A stretch of 37,929 bases of DNA from a virus: positions 1 to 37,929 of the IMG/VR virus record IMGVR_UViG_3300044995_000156, one strand, 5' to 3'. Of the stretch, positions 16,455 through 25,024 are shown piece by piece. The position numbers and the translations under genes were made by a program. Below the pieces are notes generated by a model. It worked only from the letters and a program-made list of their open reading frames with translations. It made no database searches and was not told the DNA's origin. The stretch's first letter is position 1, and every line of letters begins with the position of its first letter.

Positions 16455-17177
16455 ATGAAGATTAACCGTTGCCGGTGGATGAAGCAGGAAGCAGCCAAGA
16501 TGGGCCATTTGTCCAGGAGATGCAGAACGGCTTTTTCCGGGCGCAAGAAGCTTCTCATTGTCGGGATTGACCCTGGCACTCAAAATGGCGGCTACGCCGT
16601 CTACTCGCCTGTCCAGGGTTCCTTCTTAGATGCTGGTATCCTTCCGTCGCAGGTCGATTGGATCCCCTCGCGGGCCAAGCGTAAGGGAGAATCACTCGAC
16701 CTGACCTGGCTCGACTCTTTCTTCCGGAGTCTGACCCTGCGGTATCATGACGTTCTGTTTTTTCCAGAAGAGCTTGCCAATCCAAAACAACGATCTCAGG
16801 TCAGCCTCCGAGAAAGGATACTCGTCTGTTACGAACTGCCTCCTCTCATTCCGAAGGGCGCTTTCGGGACAGCCTACCTGTATCGTGCTATTGGTCATAT
16901 CGAAGCTCTAGCCATGCGGATTTCTCTCCTGGATGTGATGCCAGTCAATCCGCGTTCTTGGAAAGCCGCCCTTTTCGGTTCCGAGGAAGCCAAGCGTCGG
17001 GGTAAATCTGTCTCTGTGGACTATATCCTGGCTCATTATCCGGAAGTTGACCTGCTTCCAGGTCGCTTGCGTAAGCCTCACCACGGTATTGCCGACGCTT
17101 GTTGCGTCTCCCTCTATGCTTCCTCCCAGCTTGGTTATTCGATCCAGTTACCTCCTGGCTCTCCATCCGCCAGATAG
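16455..17177 (+). CDS. RuvC-like Holliday junction resolvase
   Basis: This protein of up to 240 residues with an RNase H-like fold would cut branched DNA before packaging. It has VGIDPGTQNGG (D39), FPEELA (E105/E106) and KPHHGIADACCVSLYA (H209, H210, D214), matching the acidic catalytic set of RuvC-type resolvases. The start is uncertain: ATG 16455, 16479 and 16500 are in frame and the usual start of the fold is at KKLLIVGID. The N-terminal residues RWMKQEAAKMGHLSR are encoded by the second copy of the 65-bp repeat, so they may be an added leader rather than part of the enzyme. No strong ribosome binding site precedes any of the three starts. Confidence 0.82.
   Translation: MKINRCRWMKQEAAKMGHLSRRCRTAFSGRKKLLIVGIDPGTQNGGYAVYSPVQGSFLDAGILPSQVDWIPSRAKRKGESLDLTWLDSFFRSLTLRYHDVLFFPEELANPKQRSQVSLRERILVCYELPPLIPKGAFGTAYLYRAIGHIEALAMRISLLDVMPVNPRSWKAALFGSEEAKRRGKSVSVDYILAHYPEVDLLPGRLRKPHHGIADACCVSLYASSQLGYSIQLPPGSPSAR
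16466..16530. repeat. 65-bp direct repeat, copy 2
   Basis: This is the near-identical partner of 14066-14130. Here it lies inside the 5' end of the resolvase ORF and is read in the RWMKQEAAKMGHLSR frame. The flanks on both sides differ completely from copy 1. Confidence 0.85.
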
Positions 17178-17187
17178 TTCCTGCCCT

Positions 17188-17217
17188 AAATTCTGCCTGT
17201 AACCGCGTCATTATAAG
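17188..17217 (+). promoter_or_regulatory. Bipartite promoter-like site P1
   Basis: AAATTC (17188-17193), an 11-nt gap, then GCGTCATTATAA (17205-17216), with TATAAG serving as a -10 element. The same two blocks with the same gap occur at three other places in the window. It lies 10 nt after the resolvase stop and would drive the gene at 17309. Confidence 0.65.
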
Positions 17218-17219
17218 TT

Positions 17220-17254
17220 GCCGGTGCTTTCGGGGTGCACCGGCTTTCTTTTTT
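17220..17254 (+). terminator. Rho-independent terminator overlapping the P1 start region
   Basis: GCCGGTGC (17220-17227) pairs with GCACCGGC (17237-17244) and is followed by TTTCTTTTTT. It would end transcripts coming from the resolvase operon. The expected P1 start (about 17223-17224) is inside the left arm, so P1 transcripts should not form the full stem. Confidence 0.75.
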
Positions 17255-17308
17255 GTCTATTCGGCAAGCGCTCGACCCCGAACGCGCTTGCCTTTTGGAG
17301 GACCAAAT

Positions 17309-18193
17309 ATGTCCACCACCACCACCACCCACGCTACCTCCGCCACTGCTCCCTCCCGCATCGATTGGGCTCGGGAGAGGAAGCGCATGGGTGAGGCAGT
17401 CCTACTGGCGCTCCCCCGGGGCGACAAGCCACTGCCGGAAGGGCAACGGATCGTCCCAGCTGGGGACGTTCTGCTCTTGAGTCTAACCCGACGGCCCTTC
17501 CCCCGATTGGCTGAAAGGAAGGGCCTCACAAACCCGGTGGGCGTTTTCCTCTCCGGATACGTGTTCCGAGAGGGCCAACCAGAAAACGTTCTGTTCTTTG
17601 ACCTTTCCCTCGAGCCCCGTAGTGGTGCCTACGGGCGGGCGTTGGACACGGAGCGACACCGGACCTTGATCGACTCGGTATCCCGGATGCGGGCCGCTAG
17701 CGAGAAGTGCTCTTGGACGGAGCTGTCCAGTTTATTCCTCGCCCGTGGGTCGGCGCGTCTCGATATTCAGGCTTGTCGGGATGCGCTCATGAAGAGACTT
17801 ACCCCGAAGAAGAATGGCCGAATCGTGGATATCCACGAGGAGGACGGGGAGATACTGATCGGAATCGGTCAGGAGGGGGAGCAGATTGACGAAGTACTTG
17901 TAATTCCGGTTGAGCTTCGCCAGAATCTCCGTCCTTGGGTCGTCCCCGGGAACCGGGTCAATGCCCCGGTTGTCCGACACCTGTCGGACAGTGACGTGGT
18001 CAAGATGTGTCGACTTCTTTACGAAGAAGGCGACTACATCAGGCTGCGATACCTGTCGAAGAATGGTACGCTTCCTCCAATAGCTGCCTTGGACGTATCT
18101 CTGTTTGAGGCTCCGAGAATCGTTTCTCCGGAGTCTCTCGAGGTTCTTGGTCTGTGGAATCTTTCCCCGCGCTTCCAGGCTTTTCTCGGCTAA
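17309..18193 (+). CDS. Hypothetical protein, independently promoted
   Basis: I do not recognise this 294-residue protein. It starts with a Thr/Ala-rich segment (MSTTTTTHATSATAPS), followed by a globular body with alternating charged and hydrophobic segments and no enzyme motif I can name. ATG 17309 has GGAGG about 7 nt upstream. The gene uses C-ending codons more than its neighbours, and it is bounded on the left by a terminator and its own promoter P1, so it may have been acquired separately (a moron-type cargo gene). That origin is inference. It is followed after about 120 nt by the Ser/Pro-rich gene, with no terminator between. Confidence 0.75.
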   Translation: MSTTTTTHATSATAPSRIDWARERKRMGEAVLLALPRGDKPLPEGQRIVPAGDVLLLSLTRRPFPRLAERKGLTNPVGVFLSGYVFREGQPENVLFFDLSLEPRSGAYGRALDTERHRTLIDSVSRMRAASEKCSWTELSSLFLARGSARLDIQACRDALMKRLTPKKNGRIVDIHEEDGEILIGIGQEGEQIDEVLVIPVELRQNLRPWVVPGNRVNAPVVRHLSDSDVVKMCRLLYEEGDYIRLRYLSKNGTLPPIAALDVSLFEAPRIVSPESLEVLGLWNLSPRFQAFLG

Positions 18194-18316
18194 TGGTGCC
18201 TGACTAGAAAGGAGTTGCGCACGGATGCGCAGCTTCTTTCTTCTTTTTTAGCTGTCTCAAGTTTGGTCCAGTGCTTGGCGAGTCTTTGGAATATCTTGAC
18301 ACGAGCGGGGCCTATT

Positions 18317-19666
18317 ATGGATCCGGTTAGCTTTATGATGGCCTTGTCCGAAGCTACGGTTCGACATTATGAAGACCTGCGTAACCGAGCTTCTAGCGGT
18401 AATATGGCCGATGCCCTTTTGGAGCATAACGTCAAACTGGCCAAAGGGTCGCGTTTGCCTTACCACGGGTTTTTGAATCCAGTGCCTCTTCCAGCGAAGG
18501 TCGTGATTTACGAACAGGAAGGCAGTGGTTTTCGTGCCCAAGAGTTTCCTTTCTCGGCTCTTCCGGCCTACAAGAATATCCTCGATGAGCGTCGACGTTT
18601 GTATCATAAGGTCGGATTTTTCGAGCGGTTGTCCGACGATGGTTCAGTCGAGGCGGCTTCCTTGCCTCGGGCTTCTTCTGGCATGAATCCAGAGTCGTCT
18701 TTTTCGTCTTCTCCGTCTTCTGTTTCTTCTCAGATCAACGATTTCTCAGGAGATTATCCGATGTCGCAGAGTCCGAGCCCAAACCAACCCGGTTTTCCCG
18801 GTCCTTCTGGTCCTGCCGTGCCGTCGATGGGAAGACCTGACTCTTACACCGTACCTCATCAAGGTTTTGTGGACCAGACTCCGGCTGCCCGTCCGTTTCC
18901 GTCGAGTATGGCTAACCTTCCGTCGTCCTCGTCTGCTGTTTTGCCGAACAACTTATCTTCGACAGCGAACTCTCCAGCTTCTCCAGTCTCGTCAGCGACT
19001 CCGCCTAGACCTGGAGTCCAGCGTTCCGCGTTTGCGTCTTCCTCTCCAGTTTTTCAGCGTATGCCCGCGCAACCGATGCAACGGATTGTTTACGAGTTGC
19101 CCGGATACGGGACTCTGGAAACTTCCTGCTACCAGGTCGTGCGCAAAGGCGCTCACCTGATTCTGGTCTGGGATCGTTCATTCCCGTCTGGTGTGCGTTT
19201 TTCCCCCTCAAACACGTCCGGTTCGATGCTTCTCTGGGTTGAGGGCGTATCTCATGTATTCGAGGTCAAATATTCCGGGATCGAGTTTTCTCTGGACTCG
19301 AAAGACCTAGTGATCCTCGACATTCTCAATACCTACGACTACCCGGCTTCCTTAAACCAAGACTCAACACCCCGAGATTCCGCTTCCACTTTCGCTTCGA
19401 CTTTTCCGAGCAGTTCTTCGGTCAGGTCCTCGCCTTCTGGTTCTTCGCAGGTTTCGGTTTCTAGTTCTTCAACGGAATCGTTTTTTGCTGCTCTGTCCGC
19501 CCCTGTGGCGTCTCAGGTCTCTGATTCTCGTTCTCAAAGTTACGACGCAAGTCCGAGAACCGACTTCGCTTTTCCTCAGAACCAGCATGAGGATGACGAA
19601 GGCGTTGCACGCCAGGATTCGTTTGGTGTTCTAGATTCTCTAGAGCCTGAAGACTCCGGGAATTAG
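18317..19666 (+). CDS. Ser/Pro-rich protein upstream of portal
   Basis: I do not recognise this protein, which is 449 residues from ATG 18317. Residues 1-105 are globular, about 115-250 are Ser/Pro low complexity, about 265-360 are a second folded part (QRIVYELPGYGTLETSCYQV onwards) and the tail is Ser-rich and acidic. A longer version from TTG 18215 would add 34 residues with a hydrophobic stretch (SSFLAVSSLVQCLASLW), but its AAAGGAG site directly touches the TTG; the start is therefore unsure. The position just before the portal gene suggests a morphogenesis or virion-associated role, by location only. Confidence 0.65.
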   Translation: MDPVSFMMALSEATVRHYEDLRNRASSGNMADALLEHNVKLAKGSRLPYHGFLNPVPLPAKVVIYEQEGSGFRAQEFPFSALPAYKNILDERRRLYHKVGFFERLSDDGSVEAASLPRASSGMNPESSFSSSPSSVSSQINDFSGDYPMSQSPSPNQPGFPGPSGPAVPSMGRPDSYTVPHQGFVDQTPAARPFPSSMANLPSSSSAVLPNNLSSTANSPASPVSSATPPRPGVQRSAFASSSPVFQRMPAQPMQRIVYELPGYGTLETSCYQVVRKGAHLILVWDRSFPSGVRFSPSNTSGSMLLWVEGVSHVFEVKYSGIEFSLDSKDLVILDILNTYDYPASLNQDSTPRDSASTFASTFPSSSSVRSSPSGSSQVSVSSSSTESFFAALSAPVASQVSDSRSQSYDASPRTDFAFPQNQHEDDEGVARQDSFGVLDSLEPEDSGN

Positions 19667-19706
19667 TCGAGGTTCTGATTGAAGTACTTGGTGAAGTACC
19701 TTTCCT

Positions 19707-21629
19707 ATGAGCTTCTTTGCTTCTTCGACAAATCCGTGGTCTTTCGGTCTACTCGGTTACGAGGGCTTTCCGCATCCGTTTATTGATCTGACCTCTCATC
19801 TTTTACCGAATCTCCTTCCGCAAGTTTTTGACCTCTGCCAGTTTGTTGTTAATACCAACGGCACATATCGCTCGGCTCTCCAGCGGGTTCTCTCGTACTT
19901 CATAACGGATGTTCAGGTAGGGGATGACGCTACTGGTGATGATGAACGGGAGAAGTGGGAAAGGTTTCTCAATGATCTCCTCAAGATCAAGAAGGTCCTT
20001 TTTGACTTCGGGATGAATTACCTGACTTATGGCAACGCCTTTGTTTCTGTCTTACCTCCATTTCGACGTTACCTCCTTTGTCCGAAGTGTCGTACTACTC
20101 ACCCGCTCTCGGTGGTTGCCCGCGAGCCTGCTTACAAGTTTCGTTGGGTCAACTTTGAATTTCATGCTTACTGTCCGAATCGGGATGTTACGACGGGAGA
20201 AGAGTGTGCCTATCAAGGGGCGTGGGAAGTCAAAGACATTCGGGTCATGGATGAGAAGGAGATTCGCGTTCGTTTCTGGCCGCCTCAAGAGATTGAAATC
20301 AAGTACGACGATCTGACTGGCGACAAGACTTACATCTGGAAGATTCCGGAAGATTACAAGCGTAAAGTTCGGGAAGGGCATGTGCATTTTTTAGAACGAG
20401 TGCATGAAGATGTTCTCAAGTGCATCAAACTCAACCAGAATCTAGAATTTGAACCAGGGGCTGTATTTCATCTCTACGATCCTCCTTTAGCTGGGCATAA
20501 AACCTATGGTTGGGGTTTGCCTCGGGTCCTTACGAATTTCCGCTTAGTGCTCTACAATCAGCTTCTCACTCGTTACAACGAAGCAATCGCAATGGACTAC
20601 GTGATCCCTTTTCGGGTGATCACTCCGGCCCCATCACCGGGGGGAGCGGATGGGGTTATTGCTGATCCTTTGCGGTCCATGAATGCTGGCGGTTTCATGG
20701 CCAGAGTTCGAGCGATGTTGCGCCAACGCCGTCGGAATCCAACCGAGTGGTTCTCTCTTCCGTTTCCGATTCAGTATCAGGTTTTGGGAGGGGAAGCCAA
20801 AGCGCTGGCTCCGGTCGAGCTTCTCGATCAAGGGATATCGATGCTTCTCAATGCGATTGGGGTACCTTTCGAGCTGTACAAAGGCAACCTTTCCGTTCAG
20901 GCGGCTCCAGCGGCCTTGCGTCTTTTCGAGACTTCTTGGACCCATCTCGTCCACGGTCTCAACGAATTTCTCCAACAGTTAGTCGATCAAGTTTCTTTGG
21001 CCCTCAACTGGGAGTCTGTTCCAGTAAAACTCCTCAGTCCGAAGATTACCGACGACATCAACGATCAGATGGCCAAGCTTCAGCTTATGTCTGGGCGTCA
21101 GATCAGTCAGACGACTGGTCTTCAGGCTCTTGGTCTCGACTTCAAGACCGAGCAGCGGCGGATCATGGAAGAAGAGCGTTACGTCCAAGAGCAGATGGCC
21201 AAGATCCAGAAAGAAATGGAACAGATGCAGGCGGCAGAACAGCTGGCTCCGCCGATGACGGTTTCCAATTTCCTTATGCAGCAGCAGCAACAGCAGCAGG
21301 CAGCGATGCAGGGTCAGGCTCCTCCAGCAGGCGGTGCTCCTGGTTCTCCAGCTGCGCCTGGTGCTATGCCGGGTATGGATGCTCTTTCCCAAGCTCTCTC
21401 CGGTCCGCAGCAAGGACAAACTCCGAGCGACCTTATCCAACAGGCTCAGTCACTAGCTCCGCAGCTCCTACAATTGACTGAATCGCAGCGGCAGAGTATG
21501 ATGCGTCAGCTCAAAGCGACCAATCCGACTCTGCATGCCTTGGTCAAGCAGATGATTCAGGACCAGTACCAGCAGATGCGGACTCAGGGTAAGCAGATGC
21601 TTATGCAACAGCAGTTTGGAGGTACCTAG
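19707..21629 (+). CDS. Phage portal protein
   Basis: This 640-residue protein has the character of a tailed-phage portal, the dodecameric channel at the head vertex through which DNA is packaged. Supporting features are the order of the core (FLNDLLKIKKVLFDFGMNYLTYGNAFV, then GWGLPRVLTNFRLVLYNQLL), the long helical C-terminal region and a Gln-rich tail with a run of seven Gln near 525. An insertion holds C125, C128, C156 and C167 in CPKC...C...C spacing and looks like a zinc-binding finger, which is unusual for portals. No terminase gene is visible in this window. The ribosome binding site before ATG 19707 is weak. Confidence 0.72.
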   Translation: MSFFASSTNPWSFGLLGYEGFPHPFIDLTSHLLPNLLPQVFDLCQFVVNTNGTYRSALQRVLSYFITDVQVGDDATGDDEREKWERFLNDLLKIKKVLFDFGMNYLTYGNAFVSVLPPFRRYLLCPKCRTTHPLSVVAREPAYKFRWVNFEFHAYCPNRDVTTGEECAYQGAWEVKDIRVMDEKEIRVRFWPPQEIEIKYDDLTGDKTYIWKIPEDYKRKVREGHVHFLERVHEDVLKCIKLNQNLEFEPGAVFHLYDPPLAGHKTYGWGLPRVLTNFRLVLYNQLLTRYNEAIAMDYVIPFRVITPAPSPGGADGVIADPLRSMNAGGFMARVRAMLRQRRRNPTEWFSLPFPIQYQVLGGEAKALAPVELLDQGISMLLNAIGVPFELYKGNLSVQAAPAALRLFETSWTHLVHGLNEFLQQLVDQVSLALNWESVPVKLLSPKITDDINDQMAKLQLMSGRQISQTTGLQALGLDFKTEQRRIMEEERYVQEQMAKIQKEMEQMQAAEQLAPPMTVSNFLMQQQQQQQAAMQGQAPPAGGAPGSPAAPGAMPGMDALSQALSGPQQGQTPSDLIQQAQSLAPQLLQLTESQRQSMMRQLKATNPTLHALVKQMIQDQYQQMRTQGKQMLMQQQFGGT

Positions 21630-21634
21630 TATAG

Positions 21635-22336
21635 ATGTCCGAGAACGTTACTCCTTCGCCGACTCAATCAACTCATCTGTGGCGTTCTGCAAGTTGTCTA
21701 CGGTCTAAGGTTCAGGATCAGGTGGTTCTGGTGGTCGGCAAAGGTCCGTCTTTCTCTCGTATTGGTGAACTTTCTATTTCTCATAAACTGATAGCAGCCT
21801 TGAATCATTCTGTCCTTGAGCTCCTGCGGCAGAAATATCCTGTCCATTTCTTTCACTTCGTGGATGCTGAAGTTTGGACGGAGTGTTCTCCTCAGTTGTC
21901 GTCGTATTTTTCGTCGCCCGATGCTTGGCCTGATATTGTTGTCCCGTTCTACTGGAACGAGAAGTTCAACTTCTGCCCTCTGTCCCTGGATGATCGCCTG
22001 GCTACGGATTCTCTCTTGTTAGAACTCGCCAAGGCCGGTAAGATTTTCGCTTACTCGCGGGCTTACACCCCGATGGTGCGTGGCACCCCGCAGGTTTTCC
22101 TTCAAGGGTTTAGCGTGACCGGAATGGTCGACCTTCTCGGTTACTTGAAAGCCAGGGAGATCGAGCTCATCGGCGTTGACGGCGGCAAGGAGTACGCTCC
22201 TTGTTTCCAGAGCCGTCCTCTTCAGAATGGCCAGCCCAGTTTCGACGTTCAGTTTCGGTACTTGGCTCTTTCTGTCCGGCGTTATGGAGTACCAGTGATC
22301 CATGCCCTTTCCCGTAAGCCTGCTCCAGCCAGTTAA
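21635..22336 (+). CDS. DUF115 / MptE-like sugar-transfer family protein
   Basis: This 233-residue protein begins its fold with VVLVVGKGPSFSRI (G35), like the GxGPS start of DUF115 proteins (MptE-like and flagellin-glycosylation Maf-like). It continues with FHFVDAEVW and IELIGVDGGKEYA, which fit the same Rossmann-like family. A role in transferring activated sugars is plausible, since the three neighbouring genes include two glycosyltransferases. The ATG lies 5 nt after the portal stop, with GGAGG about 14 nt upstream, so translation may be coupled to the portal gene. The exact substrate is unknown and the family call is moderate. Confidence 0.6.
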   Translation: MSENVTPSPTQSTHLWRSASCLRSKVQDQVVLVVGKGPSFSRIGELSISHKLIAALNHSVLELLRQKYPVHFFHFVDAEVWTECSPQLSSYFSSPDAWPDIVVPFYWNEKFNFCPLSLDDRLATDSLLLELAKAGKIFAYSRAYTPMVRGTPQVFLQGFSVTGMVDLLGYLKAREIELIGVDGGKEYAPCFQSRPLQNGQPSFDVQFRYLALSVRRYGVPVIHALSRKPAPAS

Positions 22337-23273
22337 GCCTCCCGAGCCGGTTCGAGTTTTTATCGGCACCGACAAGGACACGATCATTCCGTCGCGGGTG
22401 CTGGCGTTTAGCATTACGTCCCGCTCGTCTCTGCCCGTTGAGATTCACTACATGGAAGGACCGGATTGGAATTATGATCCGTTCCTCTGCAAGGTCGGCT
22501 TCGGGACGTATTTCTCGCTGCGGCGCTGGCTGATACCGTCGCGCTGCAACTATACCGGACGAGCCATTTACTTGGATGCCGATATTCTCTGCTTAGCCGA
22601 TATTGTTGAGCTGTGGTCCGAGCCGGATAAGACTTTCCCTCTGATCGAATTGGCCAACGTCGGTCACTATGATATGTTGCGTCGCCGGTATGACCCGGTC
22701 ATTTGGTGCGCCTTTGCTACGGATTCGATCTCACGGAAAGATCCTTGGCCGCAGACTTCGGTTATGGTCATTGACTGCGTCAAGGCTAAGGACATCTGGT
22801 GCTTTTCTCCGGAGCTGATGTTCCGAGAAGTCCGGTCCTTTCAATCGAAAGATGAGTACCATCGCTTCATGCATGCGATCCCGATTCAGGATCGGATCTA
22901 TGCTATCAGTTCCTATTGGAACTGCCTAGACTCTTACGATCCGGGTAAGTCCAAGATGGTGCATTACACCAGTGTTCCGCAGCAGCCGTGGTACAATCCA
23001 AAACACAAGCATGCCAAGATCTGGCAGAGCGAACTGGCCCGGGCTGTCTCCAGTGGCTTCATCTCGAAGGAACTCCTGGAACAGGAGATGGATCGGTATC
23101 GGCCAGCTACGAAGTCTTCGTGTCCTTCGGGTTTGCATCCTTTTTACCATCAGTTTCTCTCGCTGAGCCCGAGTCCAGAAACTCGTGCTGCGTCTTCCGC
23201 CAGCAACCCAGAGACCGCTGCTTCTTCTTTGTCGAGAGATTCGAGTTCGTCAGTTCAAGGAATCGCTCGGTGA
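22302..23273 (+). CDS. GT8-like glycosyltransferase
   Basis: This 323-residue GT-A glycosyltransferase resembles family 8. It has VRVFIGTDKD at the start of the fold, IYLDADILC with D92 and D94 as the DxD metal site, and SVMVIDC and WNCLDSYDPGKSKMVHYTS with the downstream histidine typical of GT8. The last 60 residues are Ser-rich and disordered. The ATG lies 35 nt inside the previous gene. The acceptor is not known. Confidence 0.78.
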   Translation: MPFPVSLLQPVKPPEPVRVFIGTDKDTIIPSRVLAFSITSRSSLPVEIHYMEGPDWNYDPFLCKVGFGTYFSLRRWLIPSRCNYTGRAIYLDADILCLADIVELWSEPDKTFPLIELANVGHYDMLRRRYDPVIWCAFATDSISRKDPWPQTSVMVIDCVKAKDIWCFSPELMFREVRSFQSKDEYHRFMHAIPIQDRIYAISSYWNCLDSYDPGKSKMVHYTSVPQQPWYNPKHKHAKIWQSELARAVSSGFISKELLEQEMDRYRPATKSSCPSGLHPFYHQFLSLSPSPETRAASSASNPETAASSLSRDSSSSVQGIAR

Positions 23274-24202
23274 GTCCTAATGAGCGAGTGATCTGGCTGA
23301 CCACCTGTAACCGTAGGCTGTGGGAAGCTTCGGGAGAACGCCTGATTCGGTCGTTTCTGCAGCATCAGTCTTCGCAAGCCGATCAACAGTTATGGCTCCT
23401 TTACGAAGTAGACGATGCGGATGACCTTCCGAGTTCCCTGAGAGACTGCAGTTCTTCGCCTGTGATTCGCCTGGTTATCATTGATTACCGTCAATATCCG
23501 GGTTTGGTAGCCTATCTGCTTCAACACTATTCGCAAGCTGTTCCGGTCGAGTTTGGTGGTCAGGGACGGTTTTACTACACCACGCCCCAAGGGTATTTTC
23601 GCTACCACGCGGTGCGTTTCCTCAAGAAGGTTGATGCTCTCTCTTTCGCATTCTCTGAGTTGCTGAATTGTGCAGCAGAGGATGGGGAGTCGACGCGGAT
23701 TCCGTTTGCTTCTCTACTGTGGCTCGATTGCGATTGCTTCTTTGAGAAGACGTTACCGTCGTCGGAGTTGGACGAAGCTCTCTTCGGAGAGAATGACTTG
23801 GTATTCCTCAAGTCGCGGAGGGCCGCTTGCGAGAGCGGTTTTCTGGGATGGCGTTACCGTCCAGAGAGGAAATCTCCAGACGGTCGTCCGGTCCTTTGTT
23901 CTGCTCTAAGTATCGTGCAGGACTTTTTTGTTTCCGGGGAGTTTTTGCATTATCCGCGTTGGGATGACGGTTATATCTGGGCTTGTCTTTTGCCGCGTTT
24001 CCGGGAGAAAGCAGGTCTGGTGTATGGTGACATTGCTTATGACGAGAAGGGCGGTCATGTGTTTCCCTACAGTCGTTTAGCTGGTTATATTGCTCACGAC
24101 AAAGGCCGCCACGGACGTGCCTTTTCTTACCTCAAACAGGGAGGTTTGTTGCATGTTGCCGGAGCTGCCCCTATCGAGCGATACGCTCACCCCGGAGGAT
24201 AA
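23270..24202 (+). CDS. Putative glycosyltransferase with DCD motif
   Basis: This 310-residue protein appears to be a divergent GT-A enzyme. LLWLDCDCFF carries D153 and D155 in a DxD arrangement at the end of a hydrophobic strand, and HYPRWDDGYIW may supply the catalytic acid. The GTG at 23270 overlaps the stop of the previous gene by four bases and has AAGGA about 8 nt upstream, which argues for translational coupling and against the earlier in-frame ATG at 22988. No close family is recognised. Confidence 0.6.
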   Translation: MSPNERVIWLTTCNRRLWEASGERLIRSFLQHQSSQADQQLWLLYEVDDADDLPSSLRDCSSSPVIRLVIIDYRQYPGLVAYLLQHYSQAVPVEFGGQGRFYYTTPQGYFRYHAVRFLKKVDALSFAFSELLNCAAEDGESTRIPFASLLWLDCDCFFEKTLPSSELDEALFGENDLVFLKSRRAACESGFLGWRYRPERKSPDGRPVLCSALSIVQDFFVSGEFLHYPRWDDGYIWACLLPRFREKAGLVYGDIAYDEKGGHVFPYSRLAGYIAHDKGRHGRAFSYLKQGGLLHVAGAAPIERYAHPGG

Positions 24203-24968
24203 CCTGCCTATTCCACCGGTTTATCCGGATGATGTCTCTCAACAAGTTTCAGATCGCGGTCGCCGGTTGCTGGCTTATCTGGATGGCGGTCTAGGCCTGG
24301 CTGGAGCTGCTCAAGACTACCTGATTGTTTCTTTTTCTCTTCTCAAATTGCGTATCGGGCCGATGGATCAGCGTCTGATTGCTGATTTTGTTGCATCGGT
24401 CCATTCTTCTGATGCTGATGAAATCGTTTCTATAACCCTCGGCGACTCGCCAGTGATTCCGTCTAATTCTCTCGTTCTCGATACCCTTTATTTGATCCCC
24501 CACACGTTGTCTGAAGATTTCGCCCGCTTTTTGCGTCTCTGTTCGTTCGTAGAGCGTTTGCCTAGCCATCATCGTGATAGCTCTGGTCGGATTCCTTTGT
24601 CGGTTGTGTCCGAATCGTCCCTCTGGAAAGCTGAACTTCAGGTTGTGGCTGTTCCGGATAACCTCTCCAGTTCTGCTGGCTCTCAGTTCGCACCTGTTGT
24701 TTTTCCTGTTCCGTATCGTTCTGACTTCTCCAAGGCTATCTGCTTTGAAGCTCCGTTTGGGATGGATATTATCCAGGTTCGGTTTCTGCCCGATGAGGCT
24801 CTAAAGTTGGCTTCGTCTGGGGAGCCCCATCCTAGTGTCGACCCGGAGTTCCGTCGTTGTTTGCAGTCTACTCATTCTCAGGCTTTGCGTTTGGCTCGTA
24901 AAAGTCTTGCGAAGCTCTCCCACTTGTTATCGTCTGAGTCCAGCGGCCCCAAGCTGATTGTTCCGTGA
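24153..24968 (+). CDS. Hypothetical protein
   Basis: I do not recognise this 271-residue protein. It is rich in Ser, Leu, Pro and Asp, with short hydrophobic strands (DYLIVSFSLLKL, LVLDTLYLIPHTL) and no catalytic motif I can name. ATG 24153 has GGGAGG about 7 nt upstream and lies 50 nt inside the end of the preceding glycosyltransferase gene; an in-frame start at 24090 is less likely. The overlap puts it in the same operon as the glycosylation genes. Confidence 0.65.
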   Translation: MLPELPLSSDTLTPEDNLPIPPVYPDDVSQQVSDRGRRLLAYLDGGLGLAGAAQDYLIVSFSLLKLRIGPMDQRLIADFVASVHSSDADEIVSITLGDSPVIPSNSLVLDTLYLIPHTLSEDFARFLRLCSFVERLPSHHRDSSGRIPLSVVSESSLWKAELQVVAVPDNLSSSAGSQFAPVVFPVPYRSDFSKAICFEAPFGMDIIQVRFLPDEALKLASSGEPHPSVDPEFRRCLQSTHSQALRLARKSLAKLSHLLSSESSGPKLIVP

Positions 24969-25024
24969 TCTAGGTTCTAGATGGGCTCAACCTTACACGT
25001 CCAAATTCTCGTCGAGGTACTTCC

